Notes: generated from the letters alone by a model not told the origin. 64,000 bases of DNA from Stutzerimonas stutzeri (GCF_000935215.1 NZ_JXXD01000027.1:1-64000); one strand, 5' to 3'; counted from the first letter of the stretch, positions 8,264 to 16,664 are shown. Program-made: numbers and translations.

Positions 8264-9163
8264 CTAGAAATCGAGCAGCAGATAATGATCAACCAGCAGC
8301 GCGATGAACAGCGCGAACAGGTACCAGATGCTGAATTTGAAGGTCTTGATTGCCGCATGTGGCCGGCTGTCGCGGTACAGCGCGATCGTCCAGTAGAGGA
8401 AGCGTGCACCCAGCAACGCTGCGGCGGCGAGGTACAGCGGGCCGCTCATGTGAATGGCGAACGGCATGAAGCTGACCGCCAGCAGCATCACCGTGTAGAG
8501 CAGGATGTGCACCTTGGTGTAGTGCACGCCGTGGGTCACCGGCAGCATCGGCACGTTGACCTTGGCGTACTCGTCCTTGCGGTGAATCGCCAGCGCCCAG
8601 AAGTGCGGCGGCGTCCAGGCGAAGATGATCAGCACCAACAGCAGCGGTTCGGCGGTGACCTGGCCGGTCACCGCGACCCAGCCGAGCAGCGGCGGTGCGG
8701 CGCCGGCGAGTCCGCCGATGACGATGTTCTGCGGCGTGGCGCGTTTGAGAAAGCCGGTATAGATCACCGCGTAGCCGATCAGCGAGGCCAGGGTCAGCCA
8801 GGCGGCGAGGGCATTGGTGAAGGTCAGCAGCAGGGCCAGCCCGCTGACGCCGAGGACGAAGGCGAAGGTCAGTGCCGCCGCTGGCGAGACCCGGCCTTCG
8901 GCCAGGGGGCGCTTGTGGGTGCGGGCCATCACCGAATCGATCTGCCGGTCCACCACATGGTTCACCGCCGCCGCGCCACCGGCACACAGGGCGATGCCCA
9001 GATTGCCGAACAGCAGCACCGTCCAGGGCACGCCGGCGCGGGTGGCGAGGAACATGCCCACCAGCGAGGTGATGAGCATCAGCAGCACCACCTTCGGCTT
9101 GGTCAGCTCCAGGTAGTCGCGCCAGCTGGCCTGGGCGCTGCGTTCGCTGAGTAGAGTCGCCAT
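8264..9163 (-). CDS. cyoE/ctaB: Protoheme IX farnesyltransferase (heme O synthase)
   Basis: A 299-residue UbiA-superfamily prenyltransferase that farnesylates heme B to heme O, the precursor of the heme A used by the aa3 oxidase encoded upstream. The first aspartate-rich motif is present (NHVVDRQIDSVMARTHKRPL, about residues 70-90) and the second polar loop is present (WAL..HRKDEYAKVNVPMLP, about 185-205), set among eight or nine predicted membrane helices. The chosen start is ATG 9163, preceded by AGGAGAA; longer readings upstream belong to another frame of ctaA. It follows ctaA by 17 bases and is followed by sco. Confidence 0.95.
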   Translation of the reverse strand: MATLLSERSAQASWRDYLELTKPKVVLLMLITSLVGMFLATRAGVPWTVLLFGNLGIALCAGGAAAVNHVVDRQIDSVMARTHKRPLAEGRVSPAAALTFAFVLGVSGLALLLTFTNALAAWLTLASLIGYAVIYTGFLKRATPQNIVIGGLAGAAPPLLGWVAVTGQVTAEPLLLVLIIFAWTPPHFWALAIHRKDEYAKVNVPMLPVTHGVHYTKVHILLYTVMLLAVSFMPFAIHMSGPLYLAAAALLGARFLYWTIALYRDSRPHAAIKTFKFSIWYLFALFIALLVDHYLLLDF

Positions 9164-9180
9164 GGGGGTTCTCCTTGTGG

Positions 9181-10236
9181 TCATGCGCGGGGCAGATCGA
9201 GCTGCCCCGTCGTGTTCGAAATCGATGCTGGCTCGGTTTGCCGGGCGGCATGTGCAGGCTGGCGCAGCCGGTAATTGACCAGTACCAGCACCAGCAGCAG
9301 CGCGGCACCGCCGCCGTTGTGCGCTACGGCGACCGCCAGCGGCAGGTTGAGCAGCACGTTGCTGATGCCCAGCCCGACCTGCAGCGCCAGCGCGGCGATG
9401 AGCAGCCCCGCCAGCCGGCCGAGTCCGCGGCGCATGAGCATGGCGGCCAGCAGCAGCAACAGCAGCGTCACGCACAGTGCGCCGATGCGGTGGCTGACAT
9501 GGATGGCCGTGCGTGCCTCGCCATAGAGCAGGCCGCCGAGGTAATTCGGGCCGATGTCGTGATGGGTCAGGTTGAAGGCGTTGGCGAAGTCCATCCGCGG
9601 CCACCATTCGCCGTGGCAGGTGGGAAAATCGGTGCACGCCACCGCTGCATAGTTGCTGCTGACCCAGCCGCCGAGTGCGATCTGGGCGACCACCGCGAGC
9701 ATGGCGATGCCGGCGAATTTGCGTAGCCGACCGTCGATGGCTGGCAACGGAGCAAAGGCGCCGGACAGCCGCAGGCACAGCAGGAACAGCAGGCTGAGGG
9801 TGGTGAAGCCGCCGAGCAGGTGCGCGGTAACCACCTGCGGCCAGAGCTGCAGGGTCACTGTCCACATGCCGAAGATCGCCTGGGCGATGACCACCGCGAG
9901 CAGTAGCAGCGGCAACTTCACCGGCTGCCCGGGTTGGCTGCGACGGCGTACCGCCTGCGCCGCCATGGCGAGAATCACCAGCCCCAGCGCGCCGGCTAAA
10001 TAGCGATGGATCATCTCGTTCCAGCCCTTGGTCACTTCCAGTGGCGCCTCGGGAAAGCGCAGCGCGGCGAGGTTCTGCTTTTGCTCGCTCATGGGCACGG
10101 CGAGAAAACCGTAGCAGCCTGGCCAGTCAGGGCAGCCGAGGCCGGCGTGGGTCAACCGCGTATAGGCACCGAGCAGCACGACCACCACCGCCAGCAGCGT
10201 GGCGATCAGGGCGAGGCGGTATCCGGGTTTGGCCAT
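9181..10236 (-). CDS. ctaA: Heme A synthase (COX15/CtaA)
   Basis: A 351-residue membrane monooxygenase oxidising heme O to heme A. It has eight predicted helices, with paired histidines for the heme cofactors in segments such as WNEMIHRYLAGALG, TAHLLGGFTTLSLLFLL, LTHHDIGPN and VSHRIGAL. The N-terminal YTRLTHAGLGCPDWPGCYG signature is diagnostic of the family; the second loop carries another Cys pair (AVACTDFPTCHGEWWP) that may form the periplasmic disulfide. It lies 52 bases downstream of the unknown membrane protein at 10289 and just upstream of the heme O synthase gene. Confidence 0.95.
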   Translation of the reverse strand: MAKPGYRLALIATLLAVVVVLLGAYTRLTHAGLGCPDWPGCYGFLAVPMSEQKQNLAALRFPEAPLEVTKGWNEMIHRYLAGALGLVILAMAAQAVRRRSQPGQPVKLPLLLLAVVIAQAIFGMWTVTLQLWPQVVTAHLLGGFTTLSLLFLLCLRLSGAFAPLPAIDGRLRKFAGIAMLAVVAQIALGGWVSSNYAAVACTDFPTCHGEWWPRMDFANAFNLTHHDIGPNYLGGLLYGEARTAIHVSHRIGALCVTLLLLLLAAMLMRRGLGRLAGLLIAALALQVGLGISNVLLNLPLAVAVAHNGGGAALLLVLVLVNYRLRQPAHAARQTEPASISNTTGQLDLPRA

Positions 10237-10288
10237 CGGTTTCTCCTTGGGCGGCCAGTTTGGGACCCCAGCGAAGCGGCAGAGTGCG

Positions 10289-10867
10289 TCAGCCGATCTG
10301 CGAGATCTTCAGCAGGTATTTCAGGTCATCGAGGATTGCCTTGCCGTCGGCGCCGGCGTCGTAGCGCAGCACCAGGTTGCCGTGCGGATCGACGATCCAA
10401 AGCTGTGGCGTGGCTGGCGCCTCGGGGTTGCGGGCATAGGCGGCGGCGTCGAGACCATGGCGTTGCAATTGCGGGTATTCGCGGCGCAGGCGCTGCTCGT
10501 AGGCTTCGTCCAGAGCGGTGGCGCTGGCCAGTGCGTGGCTGGCGCGGGCCGCTTCGCGGGCCAGGCCGATATTGATCTGGCGGGCCAGATAGACCAGCTG
10601 CTGGCACTGCGTTTCGCAGCCCTGCGGGGCGGTGACCAGCAGCTCCCAGCGCCGTTCGGAGTCGGCTGCAGTCACGCCGATGGCTGCGCGGTCCTGGCCG
10701 TTGGCGATCAGCACGCCGTCGTAGCTGCGGGTCTGCGGTACCCAGAAGCCGAAGCGATACATGGCCGAGGCCAGGAGCATCGGCCCCAGCACGACGCCGA
10801 GAATCAGCAGCAGTTGCAGCCGGCCACGACCGCGCTTCGGCTCACGGCCGGCAAGGGTTGGATTCAT
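10289..10867 (-). CDS. Membrane-anchored protein of the cytochrome oxidase cluster, unknown function
   Basis: A 192-residue protein with one N-terminal membrane span (LQLLLILGVVLGPMLLASA, about residues 17-35) after a basic leader, so the bulk faces the periplasm. The soluble part ends with PQLWIVDPHGNLVLRYDAG and a helical tail. This closely resembles the final strand-turn-helix of Sco-type thioredoxin folds, and there is a single CetqC pair (QGCETQCQQL, about 90-100) in the position where Sco has CxxxC. It may therefore be a diverged Sco/thioredoxin-like assembly factor. Its ATG (10867) overlaps the end of surf1 by 26 bases. The role is an inference from position and fold resemblance. Confidence 0.75.
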   Translation of the reverse strand: MNPTLAGREPKRGRGRLQLLLILGVVLGPMLLASAMYRFGFWVPQTRSYDGVLIANGQDRAAIGVTAADSERRWELLVTAPQGCETQCQQLVYLARQINIGLAREAARASHALASATALDEAYEQRLRREYPQLQRHGLDAAAYARNPEAPATPQLWIVDPHGNLVLRYDAGADGKAILDDLKYLLKISQIG

Positions 10868-11579
10868 CGTCGTCACTGTGCTTCTCCCGTGCCTGATGCA
10901 CGCCGAAGTAGATGAACAGCGCCAGCAGGGCGGCTGCCATGGCAAACCACTGCACGGCGTAGCCCAGATGCTGCGACGGGCGCATGCTGGTGATCGCCCA
11001 ATCGGCGCGGTAGGCGCTGGGGCCGGGCTCCAGACGCAATTCATGGATCACGCCTTCGCGGCCGGCCTGCTGCCACATCGCCTCGATGTCGACGTGGTTG
11101 ATCAGGCGCGGCCAGCCCTCGGCCGTGCGGTGGCTGAAGATGAACGGCTTTCCTGGCGGTACGTAGACCCAGGCAGCGAGCTTCAAAGACTGCGCTGGTG
11201 TGTCGAAGGCCGGCGGCACGCGGCGATCGGGCCAGGGAATCCAGCCGCGGTTGACCATTACCCAACGGTCGCTGAGCTCGTCATGAAAGGGCTGCAGCAG
11301 CTCTACGCCAACCTGGCCGTCACGGGTGCGGCTGTCGAGCAGGAAGCTGTGCTCGGCATCGAAACGACCCTGCAGATGCACGCGGGAAAAGGCCGGCTGG
11401 GCGCTGCTTTCGATCTGCTCCGGTGACAGCGGCGCAGCTTGCTGCCTCGCCTCCTGGCGTGCCAGCAGATCGCGCTTCTGTTCGCCGCGCTCCAGCTGCC
11501 AAAAGCCCAGCCAGACCAGCATCGGCAGCATGGCCAGCACCAGCAGGGTAGGCAGCAGCCCCGGCCTGAAGCCGCTCAT
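10842..11579 (-). CDS. SURF1 family cytochrome oxidase assembly protein
   Basis: A 245-residue Surf1/Shy1-type assembly factor that handles heme A for insertion into subunit I. The pattern is classic: an N-terminal membrane helix (LLPTLLVLAMLPMLVWLGFWQLERGEQK, residues 8-35, with the conserved WQLxRxxxK), a periplasmic domain containing VMVNRGWIPWPDRR, and a C-terminal helix (YAVQWFAMAAALLALFIYFGV). ATG 11579 is the start. Upstream, a small membrane gene points the opposite way (start 11650), so the surf1-to-sco block must have its own promoter in the 70-bp gap at 11580-11649. Confidence 0.92.
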   Translation of the reverse strand: MSGFRPGLLPTLLVLAMLPMLVWLGFWQLERGEQKRDLLARQEARQQAAPLSPEQIESSAQPAFSRVHLQGRFDAEHSFLLDSRTRDGQVGVELLQPFHDELSDRWVMVNRGWIPWPDRRVPPAFDTPAQSLKLAAWVYVPPGKPFIFSHRTAEGWPRLINHVDIEAMWQQAGREGVIHELRLEPGPSAYRADWAITSMRPSQHLGYAVQWFAMAAALLALFIYFGVHQAREKHSDDDESNPCRP

Positions 11580-11649
11580 GCCCGGCAGCCTGATGTGTCG
11601 ATACGGCTGGCTATACTCCACCCCCAATACCCCTGTCGTGGAATCGCTC

Positions 11650-11853
11650 ATGCTCAAGGCGGCGATCGTTCTGTTGTTAGTGGCCACGCTGGTCAGTCTG
11701 TTCAGTGGGTTGTTCTTTCTGGTCAGGGACGAGGGCCGCACCTCCCGCGTGATCACGGCCCTGTTCATCCGGGTCAGCCTCAGCGCACTGACCGTTGCGC
11801 TGATCGGCTGGGGTTTCTATACGGGGCAGCTGCGCCCCGCCTTTGGTTTCTGA
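11650..11853 (+). CDS. DUF2909 twin-helix membrane protein
   Basis: Only 67 residues, with two hydrophobic spans (AAIVLLLVATLVSLFSGLFF, residues 4-23, and LSALTVALIGWGFYTG, residues 44-59) joined by a polar loop (LVRDEGRTSR). It belongs to DUF2909, a family of unknown function found inside cox clusters. It is the only plus-strand gene in the oxidase region, sitting head to head with surf1 and tail to tail with cox3, which stops four bases beyond its own stop. This placement splits the oxidase genes into two minus-strand units and suggests a role, or at least linkage, in oxidase assembly. Confidence 0.8.
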   Translation: MLKAAIVLLLVATLVSLFSGLFFLVRDEGRTSRVITALFIRVSLSALTVALIGWGFYTGQLRPAFGF

Positions 11854-11857
11854 TTCG

Positions 11858-12754
11858 CTAGATCACATAGACGAAGACGAACAGCGCGATCCACACCACG
11901 TCGACGAAGTGCCAGTACCAGGCCGCTGCCTCGAAACCGAAGTGCTGTTCCGGGCTGAAATGCCCGCGCAGGATGCGCACCAGCATCACCGTGAGGATGA
12001 TCGCGCCCATGGTCACGTGGGCGCCGTGAAAGCCGGTGAGCATGAAGAAGGTTGCGCCATAGATGCCCGAGCCCAGGGTCAGCCCCAGTTCGGTGTAGGC
12101 ATGCACGTACTCCTCGATCTGCAGGACCAGGAACGCGGCGCCGAGCAGCACGGTCAGCGCCAGGCCAATCTTCAGGTGCTGGCGATTGTTCTTGCGCAGC
12201 GCGTGGTGCGCCCAGGTCAGGGTGAAGCTGGAGCTGACCAGCAGGATGGTGTTGATCAGCGGTAGGCCCCAGGCACTGATGGTGCCTTCCGGTGCCGGAT
12301 AGAGCTTGGGATCTGGGGTGTTGAGCAGCGGCCAGGTGTATTCGAAGCCGGGCCAGAGCATGTTGCTGATGCCCTTGTCGCCTTCGCCAGCCAGCCAGGG
12401 GCCGGCCCAGTAGCGGATGTAGAACAGCGCGCCGAAGAAGGCGAGGAAGAACATCACCTCCGAGAAGATGAACCAGCTCATGCCCCAGCGGAACGAGCGG
12501 TCCATCTGTGCGCTGTACAGCCCGGCGCGGCTTTCCTTCACCACAGCGCCGAACCAGCCGAACATCATGTAGGCGATCAGCAGCGCGCCGACGAAGAAGA
12601 TCATCGGCCCGCTGGACTCGTCACGCCCGGCTTTCAGGTCGTTGAACCAGCTACCCAGTCCGTAGAAGGTGACCAGCAGGGCGATGGTGGCGATGATCGG
12701 CCATTTGCTCTGATCAGGAACGTAATACTGCTCGTGGGTGGTCTGTTGGCTCAT
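11858..12754 (-). CDS. ctaE/coxC: Cytochrome c oxidase subunit III
   Basis: A 298-residue seven-helix subunit of the aa3 terminal oxidase; it stabilises proton uptake and the subunit I active site. Family hallmarks are visible: KWPIIATIALLVTFYGLGSWF near the N-terminus, RWGMSWFIFSEVMFFLAFFGALFYIRY in the middle, and the C-terminal FMLTGFHGAHVTMGAI and WHFVDVVWIALFVFVYV. ATG 12754 overlaps the stop of cox11 in the ATGA arrangement, so the two are translationally coupled. It is the last gene of the coxB-coxA-cox11-cox3 operon. Confidence 0.96.
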   Translation of the reverse strand: MSQQTTHEQYYVPDQSKWPIIATIALLVTFYGLGSWFNDLKAGRDESSGPMIFFVGALLIAYMMFGWFGAVVKESRAGLYSAQMDRSFRWGMSWFIFSEVMFFLAFFGALFYIRYWAGPWLAGEGDKGISNMLWPGFEYTWPLLNTPDPKLYPAPEGTISAWGLPLINTILLVSSSFTLTWAHHALRKNNRQHLKIGLALTVLLGAAFLVLQIEEYVHAYTELGLTLGSGIYGATFFMLTGFHGAHVTMGAIILTVMLVRILRGHFSPEQHFGFEAAAWYWHFVDVVWIALFVFVYVI

Positions 12755-13326
12755 TGCAGACTCTCCTTGGCCGGGGCCGATGTGGCGTTGACGGCCACCG
12801 GCGGCTGGCGGGACGTGATGTCGAACAGCGTGTAGGCAAGGGTCAGGTTGTGCACGTCGGCGGGCAGGTCGCGATCGACGATGAAGCGCACCGGCATTTC
12901 GATGCGCTCGCCCGGTTGCAGCACCTGCTGGGTGAAGCAGAAGCATTCGGTCTTGTGGAAGTAGGCCGCCGCCCGCGACGGCGAGACGCTGGGGATCGCC
13001 TGCGCGGTCATCGGCTTGTCGGTCGGGTTGTAGGCGACGAAACGAATCTCCTGGCTGGCGCCCGGGTGCACGCTGAGCTGGTCGGCCAGCGGGCCGAATT
13101 CCCAAAGCATGCCGGCGGCGTTGGTGGCGAGAAACTGCACCCGCACCGCGCGAGCTTCATCTGCGCTCTGCACGCCGGTGTAGGCACCGGCAGTCTTGCC
13201 GTTGATGCCGAAGGCCTGGCACATGACGTCGTAGATCGGCACCAGCAAGAAGCCGAAACCGAACATGCCGACCACGACGAACAGCAGGCGGCGGACCAGG
13301 CGCCGGGTGGGCAGGGACTCGTTCAT
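12751..13326 (-). CDS. ctaG: Cytochrome c oxidase assembly protein Cox11/CtaG
   Basis: A 191-residue copper-delivery factor for the CuB centre in subunit I. One N-terminal helix (LLFVVVGMFGFGFLLVPIYDVMCQAFG) leads into a periplasmic immunoglobulin-like domain. Conserved copper ligands are visible: the membrane-proximal Cys in DVMCQAFGING and the paired ECFCF motif (HKTECFCFTQQVL, about residues 110-122). It starts at ATG 13326, preceded by GGGGAGG, and overlaps cox3 by four bases. The stop of a 31-codon upstream frame overlaps its ATG. Confidence 0.94.
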   Translation of the reverse strand: MNESLPTRRLVRRLLFVVVGMFGFGFLLVPIYDVMCQAFGINGKTAGAYTGVQSADEARAVRVQFLATNAAGMLWEFGPLADQLSVHPGASQEIRFVAYNPTDKPMTAQAIPSVSPSRAAAYFHKTECFCFTQQVLQPGERIEMPVRFIVDRDLPADVHNLTLAYTLFDITSRQPPVAVNATSAPAKESLQ

Positions 13327-13418
13327 GAGAGCCTCCCCGCTTGGTGGGAGCGGGCCTTTTCGCGGTCGACCTGGCAGACCCGGCCGGGCCTGCCAGCGAC
13401 GCCCTGTTGCCTGCTCAC
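13323..13418 (-). CDS. Possible 31-residue coupling ORF between coxA and cox11
   Basis: The 88-bp gap between coxA and cox11 is fully spanned by one open frame. Its GTG (13418) overlaps the coxA stop (GTGA), and its TGA (13323-13325) overlaps the cox11 ATG (ATGA). The peptide is basic and begins MSRQQGVAGRPGRVCQVDRE, with no membrane span. It contains the cox11 ribosome-binding site (GGGGAGG, 13332-13338). The double stop-start overlap is what reinitiating ribosomes would use, so it may serve only to couple translation. Some other bacteria have a small assembly protein at this place in the operon, but that one is a membrane peptide, unlike this. Confidence 0.35.
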   Translation of the reverse strand: MSRQQGVAGRPGRVCQVDREKARSHQAGRLS

Positions 13419-15052
13419 GGCGTCAGCTCCCCGCCGGTGCCCTTACGGTGCTCGTGCACATCGCTCATGTCCGGTGGTGTCTGGAAGGTGTGGTAGGGCG
13501 CCGGCGACGGCACGCTCCATTCCAGCCCCTCGGCGCCGTCCCAGGGCTTGGCTGGTGCCGGTACGCCGCCGCGAATGCACTTGATGACGATGAACAGGAA
13601 CAGCAGCTGGGTGGCGCCGAACATAAAGGCGCCGACGCTGGAGACCATGTTGAAGTTGGCGAACATCATGTTGTAGTCGGGGATGCGCCGCGGCATGCCG
13701 GCCAGGCCGACGAAGTGCATCGGAAAGAACGCCAGGTTCATGCCGATGAAGCTCATCCAGAAATGCAGCTTGGCCAGGGTCTCGTCGTACATGTGCCCGG
13801 TCCACTTGGGCAGCCAGTAGTAGGCCGAGGCGAAGATGCCGAAGATCGCTCCCGGAACCAACACGTAGTGGAAGTGCGCCACCACGAAGTAGGTGTCGTG
13901 GTACTGGAAGTCCGCCGGGGCGATGGCCAGCATCAGCCCGGAGAAACCGCCGATGGTGAAGAGGATGACGAAGGCCACGGCGAACAGCATCGGCGCCTCG
14001 AAGGTCAGTGAGCCGCGCCACATCGTCGACACCCAGTTGAACACCTTCACCCCGGTGGGCACGGCGATCAGCATGGTGGCGTACATGAAGAACAGCTCGC
14101 CGGTCAGCGGGATGCCGACGGTGAACATGTGGTGCGCCCAGACGATGAAGGAGAGGAACGCGATCGCCCCGGTGGCGTAGACCATCGAGGTGTAGCCGAA
14201 CAGCGGCTTGCGGCTGAACGCCGGGATGATCGAGCTGACCGCGCCGAAGGCCGGCAGGATCATGATGTACACCTCGGGATGGCCGAAGAACCAGAACACG
14301 TGCTGGAACAGCACCGGGTCGCCGCCACCGGCCGCGCTGAAGAAGCTGGTGCCGAAGTGGATGTCCATCAGCATCATGGTCACCACTCCCGCCAGCACCG
14401 GCATCACTGCGATCAAGAGGAAGGCGGTGATCAGCCAGGTCCAGACGAACAGCGGCATCTTCATCAGGGTCATGCCTGGCGCACGCAGGTTGAGGATGGT
14501 GGCGATCACGTTGATCGCCCCCATGATCGAGCTGATGCCCATCAAGTGGATGGCGAAGATGAAGAAGGTCACCGATTCCGGCGCGTAGGTGGTCGACAGC
14601 GGCGCATAGAAGGTCCAGCCGAAGTTAGGCCCGCCACCCTCCATGAACAACGTCGAGACCAGCAGGCCGAAGGCTGCCGGCAGCAGCCAGAAGCTGAAGT
14701 TGTTCATCCGCGGCAGGGCCATGTCCGGCGCGCCGATCATCAGCGGGATCATCCAGTTGGCCAGGCCGACGAAGGCCGGCATCACCGCGCCGAAGACCAT
14801 GATCAGGCCGTGCATGGTGGTCATCTGGTTGAAGAATTCCGGCTGCACGATCTGCAGGCCCGGCTGGAACAGCTCGGCGCGGATGACCATGGCCATCGAG
14901 CCGCCGAGCAGGAAGGCGCAGAAGCTGAACCACAGGTACATCGAACCGATGTCCTTGTGGTTGGTGGTCAGCAGCCAGCGCGAGAGACCCTTGGCCGGGC
15001 CGTGGTGGTGGTCATGTCCGGCATGACCATGATCGTCGATCACTGCACTCAT
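13415..15052 (-). CDS. ctaD/coxA: Cytochrome c oxidase subunit I (aa3 type)
   Basis: The 545-residue catalytic subunit carrying heme a and the heme a3-CuB centre. Twelve helices are expected, and signature segments are present: TMHGLIMVFG (heme a ligand His), WFFGHPEVYIMILPAFG (CuB His plus the His-Tyr cross-link pair), WAHHMFTVG (CuB His-His) and YFVVAHFHYVLVPG (heme a/a3 His ligands). ATG 15052 is preferred to the overlapping GTG at 15055 because AAGAGGA lies seven bases upstream. The N-terminus has a His-rich stretch (DDHGHAGHDHHHGP) before helix I. It lies 12 bases downstream of coxB. Confidence 0.97.
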   Translation of the reverse strand: MSAVIDDHGHAGHDHHHGPAKGLSRWLLTTNHKDIGSMYLWFSFCAFLLGGSMAMVIRAELFQPGLQIVQPEFFNQMTTMHGLIMVFGAVMPAFVGLANWMIPLMIGAPDMALPRMNNFSFWLLPAAFGLLVSTLFMEGGGPNFGWTFYAPLSTTYAPESVTFFIFAIHLMGISSIMGAINVIATILNLRAPGMTLMKMPLFVWTWLITAFLLIAVMPVLAGVVTMMLMDIHFGTSFFSAAGGGDPVLFQHVFWFFGHPEVYIMILPAFGAVSSIIPAFSRKPLFGYTSMVYATGAIAFLSFIVWAHHMFTVGIPLTGELFFMYATMLIAVPTGVKVFNWVSTMWRGSLTFEAPMLFAVAFVILFTIGGFSGLMLAIAPADFQYHDTYFVVAHFHYVLVPGAIFGIFASAYYWLPKWTGHMYDETLAKLHFWMSFIGMNLAFFPMHFVGLAGMPRRIPDYNMMFANFNMVSSVGAFMFGATQLLFLFIVIKCIRGGVPAPAKPWDGAEGLEWSVPSPAPYHTFQTPPDMSDVHEHRKGTGGELTP

Positions 15053-15064
15053 CACCGAATCCTC

Positions 15065-16198
15065 TTACTGGGTGGCTTCTTCGGCCTGTTTGAAGTCGAG
15101 CACGTCTTTCGGCGTGACCATTTCGCCGGTCTCGTTGCCCCAGGCGTTGCGCTCGTAGGTGATGACCGCGGCCAGGTCGACTTCCGACAGCTGCTTGCCG
15201 AAGGCCGCCATGGCGGTGCCCGGCTTGCCGTTGACGACGATGTTGATGTGCGCCTCGATATCGCCGGTGGCGATAGCCGAGCCCTTGAGGGCCGGGAACA
15301 TCGGCGGGATGCCTTCGCCGCCGACCTGGTGACAGGACGCGCACGAGGTCTGGTAGATCTTCTCGCCGCGTTCAGTGAGTTCCGCCAGCGTCCAGTCCTT
15401 GCTGGTCAGTTCAGCCACCTTGGCGGCCTCTGCTTTCTTCTCGCCGAGCCAGGCGGCGTAGTCCTCGGCTGACTTGACCTCGACCACCACCGGCATGAAG
15501 CCATGGTCCTTGCCGCACAGTTCGGTGCACTGGCCGCGGTAGATGCCGGGCTCTTCGACGCGGGTCCAGGATTCGTTGATGAAGCCGGGGATGGCGTCCT
15601 TCTTCACCGCCAGATCCGGCACCCACCAGGAGTGGATCACGTCGGCCGCAGTGATCAGGAAGCGCACCTTGGCGCCGGCGGGAATCACCAGCGGCTCGTC
15701 GACTTCCAGCAGGTAGTTTTCACCCTTGGGCGCCTGGTTGTTGATCTGCTCGCGCGGCGTGGTGAGGTTGCTGAAGAACTCCACGTCCTCGCCCAAGTAC
15801 TTGTAGTGCCACTTCCACTGATAGCCGGTGATCTGCACATCGACGTCCGATTCGCTGGAGTCGTAGATGTGGATCAGCGTGCGCGTCGCCGGGACTGCCA
15901 TGCCCACCAGGATCAGTAGCGGGATGACCGTCCAGAGCACCTCGACGCGGGTGTTTTCGTGGAAGTGAGCGGAATGCTGACGCTTGGAGCGGCGGTGCGC
16001 GACCATCGACCAGATCATCACGCCGAATACCAGCACGCCGATGACCACACAGATCCAGAAGATCGTCATGTGCAGATCGAACACCGAACGGCTGACGTCG
16101 GTGGCGCCGGAGCGCATGTTCACGTCCCAGGCCGCCTGGGCCTGGCCAAATATTGCCGAAAGCCCAAGCCCCATCCAGATGCATGGATGTCGAGACAT
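15065..16198 (-). CDS. ctaC/coxB: Cytochrome c oxidase subunit II with fused cytochrome c domain
   Basis: A 377-residue electron-entry subunit. A signal peptide ends near AQAAW (about residue 23). Two membrane helices follow (to about residue 100), then the periplasmic cupredoxin domain with the complete CuA site CTELCGKDHGFM (CxxxCxxxHxxM, about residues 230-241). A C-terminal mono-heme cytochrome c domain carries the covalent attachment motif CASCH (about residue 293) and a distal methionine candidate (GTAMAAFGKQL). The fusion makes this a caa3-like subunit II, as in other Pseudomonas aa3 oxidases. It is the first gene of the operon, with a well-matched promoter about 170 bases upstream. 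Confidence 0.96.
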   Translation of the reverse strand: MSRHPCIWMGLGLSAIFGQAQAAWDVNMRSGATDVSRSVFDLHMTIFWICVVIGVLVFGVMIWSMVAHRRSKRQHSAHFHENTRVEVLWTVIPLLILVGMAVPATRTLIHIYDSSESDVDVQITGYQWKWHYKYLGEDVEFFSNLTTPREQINNQAPKGENYLLEVDEPLVIPAGAKVRFLITAADVIHSWWVPDLAVKKDAIPGFINESWTRVEEPGIYRGQCTELCGKDHGFMPVVVEVKSAEDYAAWLGEKKAEAAKVAELTSKDWTLAELTERGEKIYQTSCASCHQVGGEGIPPMFPALKGSAIATGDIEAHINIVVNGKPGTAMAAFGKQLSEVDLAAVITYERNAWGNETGEMVTPKDVLDFKQAEEATQ

Positions 16199-16370
16199 TG
16201 CGGGTTCCCCTTATGATTCTTGTTATCCCGCCGACCGCTTGTCTGGCCGCACAAAGGAGCTTGCTCGCTTCTGCGGTTTGACCACGCTTGGATCTGGCCT
16301 CCCCCAATTCCTGGTTGCCAGCCCTTGCTCTGTATGCGCAGTCGGAGTCCATCAGTACGCTTACGAACGG

Positions 16371-16398
16371 AGTATAGACAGCGATTGCAACCTGGCAA
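16371..16398 (-). promoter_or_regulatory. Sigma-70-type promoter of the coxB operon
   Basis: On the minus strand TTGCCA (16393-16398) and TATACT (16371-16376) are separated by 16 bases, close to the sigma-70 consensus. Transcription would start near 16364 and give a leader of about 165 bases before coxB. The -35 element sits just outside the stop of the small membrane gene at 16401, so this is the first place a promoter can lie. Confidence 0.55.
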
Positions 16399-16400
16399 TT

Positions 16401-16664
16401 TTACATAGCGCTCGCCCCCGCCTTGACGTCATCGGGATGGTCGTTTTTCTTCACGCCACGAATGTTCATCAGCGCCAGACATACCTGCAGCGTAATCAGC
16501 GCCCAGGCACCGGCGTACCAGCCCCATACCACCCACAGAACGTTACTCAACAAGAAGCACCAGAAGCCGACGGTACGTCGACGTGGTTGCAGGGAGCCGA
16601 TGAGCCACGCAGCGATTACCGTGACCACCATGGCGGGCCATTGCACCAGATCAATCCACTCCAC
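16401..16664 (-). CDS. Small PQ-loop-like membrane protein
   Basis: A protein of 87 residues from GTG 16664, which is preceded by TTGGAGG four bases upstream. It has three hydrophobic spans (MVVTVIAAWLIGSL, VGFWCFLLSNVLWVVWGWYAG, WALITLQVCLALMNIRGV) with a polar C-terminal tail. A proline-glutamine pair occurs early (SLQPRRR, with QP rather than PQ), and the three-helix size resembles half of a PQ-loop/SWEET unit. An ATG at 16751 would add 29 unlikely residues. Function is unknown. It is upstream of the cox operon in the same direction, but the cox promoter immediately follows it. Confidence 0.65.
   Translation of the reverse strand: MEWIDLVQWPAMVVTVIAAWLIGSLQPRRRTVGFWCFLLSNVLWVVWGWYAGAWALITLQVCLALMNIRGVKKNDHPDDVKAGASAM

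Noticed and set aside
7403-9154. Long plus-strand open frame of 583 codons antisense to sco and ctaB
   Set aside because: Gln/Arg/Ala-rich composition without domains, opposite two clearly conserved genes; a consequence of high GC content.
14129-15472. Long plus-strand open frame antisense to coxA and coxB
   Set aside because: The encoded protein is a low-complexity His/Arg/Asp/Gln-rich shadow of the two oxidase subunits.
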